From: Siphonodentalium dalli
Taxonomy: Eukaryota; Mollusca; Scaphopoda; Gadilida; Siphonodentaliidae
Reading direction: 5' to 3'
NCBI GenBank assembly: GCA_032622095.1
Contig: CP136066.1
Location: forward strand, 152,977,152 to 153,041,151
DNA: 64,000 bases
The notes beneath the pieces were generated by a model, which was not told the origin of the DNA, ran no database searches, and saw only the letters and a list, made by a program, of their open reading frames with translations. The position numbers and the translations under genes were made by a program. This document shows positions 11,649-22,400 of this stretch, one piece after another. Each line of letters starts with the position of its first letter. Within the stretch, counting starts at the first letter, position 1.

Positions 11649-11984
11649 TTAAGTTATTTCCTTCATAAAAAGAGTCTTATGATAAAGGAACCTCTCAAAA
11701 CTGAATATCGAGGAATATAGAGAACCTTGGGAATGGCGAAACTTCGGTATAATGAACCTTGGGATTAGCGGAACCTTTGGACACAGAGTGACATGTCGCC
11801 GTCCTACGGTCCATACGTACTGGCGTGATCGTTACATCGTATATATCCCAAGTTGGCCAGAAATACAGGCACTCCTATGAAACATACATTTTTCATTTTA
11901 TAGATGGACGTACATGTACGTGTTTTTGGGTTGTCCATACGTAATGACGTAATCATATTATGGTATGGTACAGCGTGGTGTGGC

Positions 11985-12480
11985 AGGGACAGGAGGTGGG
12001 TTATGTCCCTGGCTCTGCCCCTATTTGACCCAGTGACCCCATTTGAACAAATCTGAACCCCAGTCACCCAAGGTCCCTCCGTACAAAATATAAGCTAAAT
12101 TGGCCCGATATTTTATGAGAAGTCATTCTAAGAATTACTATGAGTTATGGCCCTCGTTTCTTAATTAATTGACCGGGTGACCTCATTTGAACAAATCTGA
12201 ACACCAGTCACCCAAGGACCCTCCATACCAAATATTAGCTAAATCGCCCCAATGGTTCTGGACAAGAAGTCGTTTTAAGAATTACTACATGGAGGAATAT
12301 AGTTATGGCCCTGGTTTCGCAACTATTTGACCCAATAACCTCATTTGAACAAATATGAATGAGAGTCACCTAGGGAACATCCACACCAAATATGAACCAA
12401 TTCGGTCTTACGGTTCCAGAGCCTGGCAGAGGAGAAGATGTTCAAAGAATTGTTGACGGATGGACGGACGGACGGACGAG
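11985..12480. repeat. Dispersed repeat block with GGAC-rich end
   Basis: Three diverged sub-units carry the TGACCTCATTTGAACAAATC core, followed by GGATGGACGGACGGACGGAC near 12456-12476. It is the same family as 6615-7480 and, in reverse orientation, 21378-21900. The apparent protein frames across it reflect the repeat. Confidence 0.7.
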
Positions 12481-14493
12481 GAGTGAATGTGGCTAAAAAC
12501 CTTGCAACTTAACTTATTCATTAATAATAAAACGTTTTAATTCATCCCAACCTGCCCTTACAAGTTACATGCATATAAATAACTGTTTTATTTGAACCGC
12601 TCACTGTTTCGAGCCAATCGAGGTGCCGAATTTTCACTCGAAAATATGCAACCTCCTAATATAAAGAGTTCCAGCTCATTTATGTGTGAATATAATCAAT
12701 TAATGACACCTATGTGATATTTAAAAAACGTTGAACCTTAAATTCTCCGCTTCTAGCGACAGATCGGAGGGCGTTGGACTTTCTAGTTGATGTTTTTAAC
12801 TCCTGCAATTTCTCACAAATTAAATTTTCCGCCATACCATTAAAAAATGTGGAATGAACAAAATGAAACGAAATAAACTTCCAAAATAAGTTTTAGCTAA
12901 AATTGATATTTTAAGAACAATCACTTGAACCACCTTTCGCCAAAAGTTATGTTTCTTAATTCTGTCAAAATTGTTGGGAGAAAAATACAACTTTGTCACA
13001 TAAAAACATAATTTGTTTTAAAAAAAATAGAATCCAGAATCCGCGGCCGGTGCGCACTTTTTGTGCAGCAGGTTATTGTATTGCGTTTCACACAGTTCAA
13101 GAAAAAATGGACAAAATTCGTATTTTAAGATCATTTTGTGGACATAAATGCTTCACTGGAAGCGGAAGGTAACCCAACAGTCAATTGCTACAAGAATGAT
13201 ACGTATTATGATGTATAGACTATAGTCTATACTATACTATAGTATTCTAATTTCTATAGTATAGTATCGACAACATGATAAATCATTGTTGTCAACCAGG
13301 TCTGGCAAATGTGAGAATACAGCTACAATAGCTGTATTCAGCTAACCTAGCTGTATTCAGCTATATATTATACTCTCAAACCGGCTGTTTTTCGATAATA
13401 AACTAGAAGCGCTAATTTGCGCATCAAAATTAGCGGTCCTACTAAACAACGAACACAAACGAACATAAACGAACACAGGTCTAAAAAGAGGAATAGAAGG
13501 GTGAAAATTGGTTTGTGGGTGCGCGTGGGTCCATTATATCTGTATGTGGTGTTATTTCCAACTTTGAAGACTTATTTTTCGAGTTATAAGCATTATTTGA
13601 ATGCAAAGCTACTAAACAACGAACACAAACGAACATGAGATTAGCCGTATTGCAAAGGTGTTAATTATAATAAAGGTGTTAATTAACTACCACCATCTCT
13701 ATGGCTTATACTCTGTCACTTTGTCACTGAATTGTTTTGACTTAGTTATTTTGTCTTATTATGACTTCGTTTAACTTCCCTGGCATCACACTGCTCTTTC
13801 AGTACTAGTAGATCTCGAGCTTCAGGTACCGGTACTAGAATCAAAGTTTGTTTTATATACAATCGAATATTTATATATTATTTTACATTAGAGGTAGCAA
13901 ACTCAGCCCCGCCGGAACGATGAGCAGAGTTTGTTCTACTTGAAGTCAGTCAGTGGATAAAAATGGCTCCATCAAAATGTTGCATTATTTAAATCAAGTA
14001 ATGCACTTATTTTATATGAATCAAAGAAGTCTATATGTTATTTGATCACATGATTAGCACTATTTTCCTATGTAATATTCGAGCGTAATAGACAAGTGTA
14101 ATATCGTCGCGTGCAATGACGTCACGCTGCTCTGTCTGTTAATTATTGTTCTTTTCGATAAAATTTAAGCGATTATACGACCATGTGATGAAAAGTATCT
14201 CAAACTCGTTCCTTTTTATACCTAATTTATCAACTTCGTCCACTAAATTCTATTTGAGCTTCGGTAAACCTCGGCTCAAATTGAATTTAGTGAACTCGGT
14301 TGATAAATTCCGTATAAAATAGAAACTCATGTGAGATCCTCTATGTATATTTGCATACTATATGCTAACTTTGTCGTTTATTGGTGATCGTCTTGGTTTT
14401 TGATGCCTTCACTCTTTCCTTTTTTTGGTCAGTCACTTTTTCATTTAAATTGTCTGTAAACTCAGTCAATTTTTTTGTTCATTATATTATTAA

Positions 14494-14962
14494 AGGCACG
14501 GGAGGCCTTAGTTGTCGAAAATATTCATATTTGTTCCAATCACCGTAAACAGAAAAACACTAGAACGCATACAGTTTCGTTCATCGTGTAAACAGCATGC
14601 TATCATAAAGACCTACTATATTTTACCTAAGCAAGAGCCTGATATTGTTACAGAAGACAGCACAGTGTTACTTGCTAATCACACACAAATGATATAAACA
14701 CTCTTTATTAGTTCCATATCAGGAATTCGGCAACAAAGTACGCTCTTTATGTTTACCATCATAATATAAACAAACACCAGGAAAGTAACTGTTTATGCTT
14801 TTGTTTACACAATGGTCAAACATATGACAATAACATACTGTTTATGCGATATTTCTTATTCGTATACGGACAAAGTCTGTCTACATTTTGCTTTTTGTGT
14901 CGGTTTTTGACCGTTGGAAATATTTTCACAGCATATACCCACTGCCAAGGACTCCCGCACCT
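14494..14962. mobile_element. TTAA-flanked miniature element inside the foldback
   Basis: The 469 bp unit begins AGGCACGGGAG and ends CTCCCGCACCT, bounded by TTAA at 14490-14493 and 14963-14966. It sits in the loop of the larger foldback element. The frame of 61 codons inside it has no recognisable domain. Confidence 0.7.
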
Positions 14963-15735
14963 TTAATGCTTTCATAATTGTTATTTGTCCAACATTTCGG
15001 AATTGTTGAATTTTTTTTTCTAGCATTGAAAACTTTCGTTGTTAGTCTTTCCATAAATGATGTAAGGTATCGTCTGTTGTCACATATATTTGTCAATTAT
15101 GTCTGTCTGTATTTCGTCATAAATGATTTTGTTTTCTATTGTTACCAAGCCGCTCTCGCTATGAATACTTTTCCATCTTATTGACAGTTTGATCACTGTC
15201 TGTTTTAATTACGATTGAGATTTTCCTTAAGATGCATGTTACATAGCGTATGCATGTATCAGGAAAGCAAGCAGAAATAGCATTTACCCGAGTGATCTCC
15301 GAGACTGAGAAAATTATATAGTCATCTCAGAGACTGACAACAATGACTCACTCACATTCACTCAAATGTTTTGTTAGCTATGCATTAAAACGCCGACCTC
15401 TGATGTTTCCCTGTCTTTTTATTGCCATCAGTGATAAAATTGACAATCATCTTGCAGTAAAAACAAGGAGACAGAGTAAGCCGTTGTTAATTAACACCTG
15501 CATGGTAGCCTTTGCACTGCAGCTAATCTTATGTTCGTTTGTGTTCGTTGTTTAGTAGTTTTGTATTAAAATAATGCTAATAACTCAAAAAATAAGTCAT
15601 CAAAGTTGGAAATAACACCACATATACATAGAATGGACCCACGCGCAACCACAAACAAAATTTCGCCCTTCTACTCAGCTTTTTGGACTTATGTTCGTTT
15701 GTGTTCGTTTGTTTTCGTTGTTTAGTAGGACCCAA

Positions 15736-16652
15736 AATTAGGCTACCATATTCTCCGGTCACCCTCAACCAATTCAAAGCCGTCATTTGTTTTCTGACAA
15801 AGTGTTGCCTTTTGTCGACAAGGCAATTCTGATTTTGTGTGAAAACTTACTACGGTGGTCGATGTCAGTAAATATTCTGGGGACTATTTTCTGCGAATGC
15901 ATTCATTAACTAACTTATAAAATAAAGATCAAATTCATCCCAAACACCCGTTTATTTCTTCCCGATGCTAAACCGGTAGGGGGCGTTGGAATGGTGTACC
16001 TATATCAAGCATTTAGAATTACATACAACTAGCGGTTTGTGAGCGATACTGGTAACTATTCATAACGGTATATACAGATATTGTGCGGCATATTGCAAAT
16101 GTATGGCACAACATAGGGACAACTGAAATGAAAATGCGACTTATATAATATTTCAAACATGAAGTCCTGGTCGTTAGCGAGTCAGAACTATTCAATCTGT
16201 TTTGGCGGGAAAATATATAATGTGTGAAAACTTACTAAACTTAACATTGTTATCTGTATTTTCGTGATTCGACATACATGTATGCGTTTCCATATTTTTG
16301 GAGAGAGTCAGCTCAAACAGTGAGTGGAACTCGCTCAGTTACACTCTGGCTAGAGATGTTCCCCTTTTTACCTGTTTTAACGCACCAACCAAACTGCGTT
16401 TTATCAGCATCATATTGATACTTCCGGGAATGATTAAGATGTTCCATCTTCGGTGATAAATATTGTATTTAATGTATTTTTCAAGGTATTCCGCATTGCA
16501 TAAGAGAGTTATTAAACCGTTATGACCCACATCGACCACCGTAGTAAGTTTTCACACATAATCACCATCGCCGTGCCGACAAAAGGCAACACTTTGTCAG
16601 AAAACAAGTGACGATTTTGATTTGGTTGAGAGTGACCGGAGAATATTGTAGC
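15736..16652. mobile_element. Insert with inverted ends in the right arm of the foldback
   Basis: Its ends are inverted repeats of about 125 bp: the AAAATTAGGCTACCATATTC side near 15736-15880 matches the reverse complement of about 16527-16652. Sequence shared with the uninterrupted left arm (GCGCATCAAAATTAG then GGTCCTACTAAAC) shows where it interrupts the right arm. The element lacks a coding frame of transposase size. Confidence 0.6.
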
Positions 16653-17122
16653 CTAATTTTGATGCGCAAATTAGCGCTTCTAGTTTATTATCGAAAAACA
16701 GCCGGTTTGAGAGTATAATATATAGCTGAATACAGCTAGGTTAGCTGAATACAGCTATTGTAGCTGTATTCTCACATTTGCCAGACCTGTCAACAGTCAA
16801 TCACAATGTCATGATGAATTGATAGCATTCATGATGGCATTGATGCTCAGACGAACACGATTCAATCATAAATAGAGGAATCGGTTCCGACAAAATCATG
16901 GATAGTTTGTTCACACGAGATATCACAGATGATGTTCACACGAGACATCGCAGATGATATTGATATCAAATATCATTGACAATGACATTGGGTTGTTCGT
17001 TACGGTACATAAAGAAATTAACTTTAAATTTAATCACAATTTGGACAGATCCCTACATATGAACCCATTTACGTTGAATGATGACTTCCGCAAAAAATAC
17101 CAGTCGGGACGATGACGATTTA

Positions 17123-17259
17123 GGAGATAAACGTACCTTGTTGAGTTGTACATTCTGGGATTTGAGCATGAAAACAGTTTGTGGCTTGCTGGCGAGTTCA
17201 CAAACTGTTTTCATGCTCGAATCCCAGAATGTACAACTCAACGGGGTACGTTTATCTCC
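17123..17259. repeat. Long hairpin, 61 bp arms
   Basis: The left arm starting GGAGATAAACGTACC pairs almost completely with the right arm ending GGTACGTTTATCTCC, leaving a short spacer near 17184-17198. Only a few mismatches are visible. Frames read on both strands across it are mirror shadows. It may be a small MITE; no clear target duplication was found. Confidence 0.7.
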
Positions 17260-17439
17260 ATTGTAATTCAATCTAGCAAGGAATTTGCAAAAAAATCTGT
17301 TTAAAAAGTATCATTTAGTCATTTTCATGACACGATTCGAGACTTTCATTTTGCCGTTGTTAACATGCACAAATCATTGGGTTTGTTCATTGCGTTACTC
17401 GGAACACTGCTCCGTAACAATTTCCTGTGGGGCGGGTTG

Positions 17440-17626
17440 GCTCGTTTCGCTACTCCGTTCTGCGCCGATGAAATTTTACCGTGCTACATTCAGATTTGAT
17501 GCATGCTGTTCAAAGCGGCTGATGAACGGTATCTATAGACAACAAAGCGCGGGTGTGCTCGTTTCGCTACTCCATTCTGCGCCAATGAAATTTTATCGTG
17601 CTACATTCAGATTTGATGCACGCTGA
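17440..17626. repeat. Local tandem duplication, 117 bp period
   Basis: Sequence starting GCTCGTTTCGCTACTCCGTT at 17440 recurs at 17557 with a few changes, including the downstream CTACATTCAGATTTGATGCA block. The second copy is incomplete. The open frame at 17285-17626 spans both copies and is not a recognised protein. Confidence 0.65.
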
Positions 17627-17640
17627 AGCGGCCGATATCG

Positions 17641-19200
17641 GTGAATCGAAAACTAAAGTTAGCCGCTCTCGGTCTTGAAATCAGAATACTTGTTTTTAGT
17701 GACAAATACTCAATTGAATTACAATATAACTTAGAACCAATAAATCTTACACACTCTTCAAATTATGTACTTCTTGAAGAATTTAATGATAAATTGAAAC
17801 ATGAGAATCAAAATTTATCATTTTCAATGTTACATTCAAACATGCGCTCTTTAATGAAAAATATGGACAAATTATCTAATTTGCTCTATACTTTTCGACA
17901 CAGATTTGACATTATATTGGAATTACTGAAAGTTTGTTGACAGGTGAATCTCCCACAAATCTAATAAAAATGAGAACCACAGAAGTGAAAGAAATGGGGG
18001 TGGTGTGGGAATTTATGTTCATTAAACAATCAAATCTAATATACATCCAGACTTATCTATCTTTAGTGAATGCCTTGAAACTGAAAGTATATTTGTTGAA
18101 ATACCCAATGAACAGACGAAAAACCAATTAATAGGCTGTATATACCGATGCCCAAATTCCGATATTGAAACCTTTCTTGGAAACTTTACTGACCCAAATA
18201 CAAAAAGATAAAAAGAATGCTTTCTAATGGGAGACTTCAATATAAATATATATAACGAAAACAGCAGTGGTAAAAAATTCATGAAGTCATTCATTTTTTC
18301 TGCCTCAATAACCAAACCCACAAGAATAACTGAATTCAGTGCAACACTAATAGACAAGATATCTTCTAACTGTCATTTATCATTTCCAATTGGCTCTGGA
18401 ATTTTTGTGGAGGATATAAGCGACCATTTACCTATCTATCTCCTAATAAAAAATGGATTGAAAAAGTGACAAAAGATGTATATATCTATCAAAGAAATTA
18501 CTCGATGAGAAATAACCAAAACTTTATTAATGAACTTTCCTCAGTCAACTGGAGCTTGGTGATGAATAGTCAAGGTTGTAATAATGTATATAACTTATTC
18601 CACGAGAAAATAGTAAGCATATACAAAAATATCTTTCCAAAAGTAAGGAAAAAAGTCAAAATGACCAATAACAACAATCCACGATAACAACAGCCCTATT
18701 AGATGCCATCAGAAGAAAAAATGAATTATATAAGATATTCATAAATAACAAAACAATCTATTGCAGTGAAAAATGCAAAAAATATAGAAATAATCTAAAT
18801 TCAATTATCCGGACATCCAAGCAACACTATAATCACAAAAAGTTCCAACAATATGGAAATAACATAAATGCTACATGGAAATTAATTAGAAGAATCCTGA
18901 ATTAAAAAAATAGGAAATAGCTCTTTGAACTAAATTATTATGTGACAACAAATACATCAAGGATAAAAAAGAAATTGCTACAAAATTCAACATTTTTTTT
19001 TTTACCAATATAGGACCAACACTTGCTGCTAAGATAAAATCGAATGAAAATCCTATAGATTTAAATATATTAATGAATCAATGAGTTCCTCCTTCTTTAC
19101 ACATTCAATGGATGAGTAGAAGTTTCTAGAATCCACAACATTATCAGTCAAAAAAGGCTGCAGGAACAGACGACTTAAAATGTTCTGTTTTGAATCAATG
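17641..19200 (+). pseudogene. Decayed LINE (non-LTR retrotransposon) with endonuclease region
   Basis: The + strand frames, joined across several frameshifts and stops, read like the AP-endonuclease half of a CR1/jockey-type ORF2. Recognisable pieces are a SMLHSNMRSLMKNMDKLS segment near 17827-17880, an MGDFNINIYNENSSGKKF segment near 18227-18280 holding the GDFN motif, and an SDHLPIYLLI segment near 18419-18448 holding the SDH catalytic motif. KKAAGTDDL near 19153-19179 marks the start of the reverse transcriptase domain, and the element stops there. Loss of the 3' side, rather than the usual 5' truncation, suggests deletion or later recombination. It is inactive. Confidence 0.8.
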
Positions 19201-19267
19201 TCTTGAATATCTTGTATTCCTTTAACATATTAGTAATAAATATTTTTCCTCATATACGGTATTTCAG

Positions 19268-19400
19268 GATGGCAACATGGTCAGTTCCGAGATTACTACA
19301 TCAACAGAACAGGGTTTATAAAAATGCACAGCCACAGCAGGATGAGACACAGATCTCTATGGATGCTGACTCTCTAAATATCAGTGATAGCTGTGTGAAG
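19268..19400 (+). CDS. ISCA2: ISCA2 first coding exon
   Basis: The acceptor TATTTCAG ends at 19267. The start codon is at 19269-19271 and the exon ends in ...SDSCVK before the donor GTTGGTG. It encodes 44 residues: the presumed mitochondrial targeting peptide followed by the first strand of the A-type domain (LNISDSCVK). It ends in phase 0. A 5' exon upstream was not located. Confidence 0.85.
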
Positions 19401-22400
19401 GTTGGTGTATGCATGTAAACACGTGGACAAATTGTGCTTGAGGATCAGGGGTCATCATATTTTCTTGTGAAGTTCTTGATCTAGATTTCCTTAAAATGTC
19501 CTCAAACTTCTTAGGATCATTTGTAATGGGCAGGTTATCTCTGTAACACCATTCCAATGTTTTAAAGAAATATTATGGATTTAAATGTATTTCTCCTCTG
19601 GATGACTTTATAATGAACTAAGATTATTAAATATTCCAACCACATTGACTGTCAGAGAACACAACATTTGAATTACGCACAAATTTGATAATAATTACTA
19701 CTTTATTCGGGACAAGTTATTAGGCATAAACATTACAGCAATAAATTCCACAACAACCGTCACTGCATGTAGTTTGTTTATAACAATGACGTTGTTTTCT
19801 GCCTATTTTGTTATCAAAGTTACGAAAATAACCTATTTTGGTATGATTCTTTGTTATTCCATTCGGATCATCTCAGTGTAGTGTTTTCACATCACTTTAA
19901 ACTAAACTAAAATGTTTAAAGATGCATTTTCCGAATTAATGCTCATAAATTACTATTTCTTTGGCTTCGGGGGTAAAAAATATTTGAGTCGAGTCAAAAC
20001 TCAGAGTGATCAGATATCGATTTTTGAAGTTTGTTACTTCTCCAGATGTGCAATTATTTGTGGCCCAGACACACATCGTCAAACGGATGATCTCGGACAA
20101 AATTGCTGATGAAGATGATTAAATCTAAAAACAAGGAAAAATTTAATGAATACTCAGTGAAAGCTTTCCGATGAATGGCAACAAACCATATTTCCGACTA
20201 AATCCACAAAAATTACCCATAATTCTACTGTGGTGGTTAAGGAGTCAATTATTTAGGGCATTACTGTACTTAATACTCTTTTAATGTAATGAGATTCTCT
20301 GCTATTTATTTCAAACTAGCTATCGAGCACACAGCTGTATTAAATAGTCTTGGTTCACTCAGACTGGGCCATTAGGTGCATTTTTGGGCCAAATTTAAAG
20401 AGGGGAGGAGAACTTTTCACCCTCATCACCATTCCAGTCTTCATCTAATGTACATGCATATGATCAGGTCTCATAATATGGTGCAGGACATTTGCAGAAC
20501 GAGGTCCCCAGAGGGTGGGGTAGCATCACTAAATTCACTCTCTGAGGACCTCATTCTGCTTAGGCCTTATCTCCTGTGGAAAGTATTTTTATTGTCAAAT
20601 TAACAAGTTTATAGTTTCTTTAGAAACTTCTTTAGCAAGTTTATTTTTCTGTTTTAGTTTAGTTTCTCTGAATCCCCAAATTGGCAGGTGACACAATGCA
20701 CAATCAAGGTGCCCATCATCGTCTTCACCATCTGGGAACTTAAAGGCCCATTTAATTTTCGAGTCACTAAATATTTTTTATAGTGCCTTGATATATGGTT
20801 TTAATAACAATATATGACATAAAATATGATTAAAATACTATAATTCATCACCATTTTGAACTTCTGTATCTCAGAAGGTGCCCATAGATTAATAGAAAAT
20901 AACTGAAATCATAGAAACATTTCCCCCATTGTGGCTCCCAGAATTCAACAGAATTCAAACTAAGATAATAAATAATAGACTTTGGCAAAGTCACTTTGCA
21001 GAACAGCCCAGATGAAACTTGGCACAGAACACACATCAGTACCTCAACAAAAACAACATGTTCACAATGTATTACCCCGAATAAGTTGATATGGTGCTTC
21101 CTCTTTCAAATGGTATATAATATATATATTTTATATAATGTGATTGGGGGGGGGGGTCGAAAATTAAGTGGGCCTTTAAATCTGTGTCCAGGTCTCCCAT
21201 TGTAGATGAGGCCATGCAGAATGAGGTTCCCAGAGGTGAATTTAGTGTTGTTTGCTCGCTGTGCAGGGTAATGTGTCTTAAGTTTACCTTCATGTGACCT
21301 CATTCTGCAATTGTCCTGCACCATATTTTGAGGCCTGTATATGCTATCATATTGAGACTTATTCATTATACCCCCTTTTTAGCTCACCTGAGACGAAGTC
21401 TCCGGTGGAGCTATAGTCATCACTCCTCGCCCGTCGTCCGTCTGTCCGTCAACTTTTTTAAAAAACATCTTCTCCTCTGAAACCATCATACCGAATTGGT
21501 TCATATTTGGTGTGGATGTTCCCTAGGTGACTCTCATTCAGATTTGTTCAAATGAGGTCACTGGGTCAAATAGTTGCGAAACCAGGGCCATAACTCTATT
21601 CCTCCATAGTAATTCTTACAACAACTTCTTGTCCATAACCATTGTGCCGATTTAGCTAATATTTGGTATGGAGGGTCCTTGGGTGACTGGTGTTCAGATT
21701 TGTTCAAATGAGGTCACCCGGTCAATTAGTTGAGAAACCTGGGCCATAACTCATAGTAATTCTTACAATGACTTCTTCTAAAAAAATATTGGGCCGATTT
21801 AGCTTATATTTGGTACTGAGGGACCTTGGGTGACTGGGAATCAGATTTGTTCAAATTGGGTCACTGGGTCAAATAGGGGCAGAGCCAGGGACATTTCTAA
21901 AAACAAAAAATTTAATTTTTGCATTTTGACCTTTAATTTTTTTTTAGGACACATCACAGTCTCATATTTCTTACCTAGATTTTTCTTAGCATGTTCTTCA
22001 TCTGTATGGATTTTGGTATTGTTTATTTAACCCCTTCCACTCTTGTTTTGATATAGAATTCATCCAAGACAGGATTACTCAAACATTTTTCATCTGATCA
22101 ACACCAAATTTGGTATATGAATTTTTGACACTTACATGTATATACAGATCAAGTTAAAATATGGGTTTGATCCGATATATTTTAACAGAGTTATAGCCAT
22201 AATTCCCCAAAAAGTAATAACAAATTCAGGAACTCCTTGATCAATTTATGTAGCTATAGGCAGAGTCCCCAGGGAGTGTATTCATGTCATTCATAATTTA
22301 AATGAGATTAATGGTCTTATCAATGAAGCACCCTTGTTGTTTACATTATCACTCAGTGGTCATTAAAATCAGATTAATTTCATTTTCTCCAAGAGTGTCT

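Larger units (their letters stand above)
13297..16789. mobile_element. Nested foldback transposon, 3.49 kb
   Basis: The outer ends are CAGGTCTGGCAAATGTG and its exact reverse complement, flanked by the perfect 5 bp direct repeat TCAAC (13292-13296 and 16790-16794). The left arm runs from 13297 to about 13685. The right arm is its inverted copy in two pieces, about 15485-15735 and 16653-16789, split by a 0.9 kb insert that has its own inverted ends. Both arms contain clusters of CGAACACAAACGAACA repeats and an AGCTGTATTCAGCTA palindrome. The middle holds another small element at 14494-14962. No transposase is visible. The superfamily is not settled: the 5 bp duplication and CAGG terminus do not point to one family I can name confidently. 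Confidence 0.75.

Noticed and set aside
13417-15786. Similar ~60-codon open frames in both arms of the foldback element (13417-13638 + and 15577-15786 -), suggesting a conserved peptide.
   Set aside because: Comparing the arms codon by codon, almost all differences change the amino acid and only about two are silent. This is the opposite of protein conservation; the shared frame is explained by the arms being copies.
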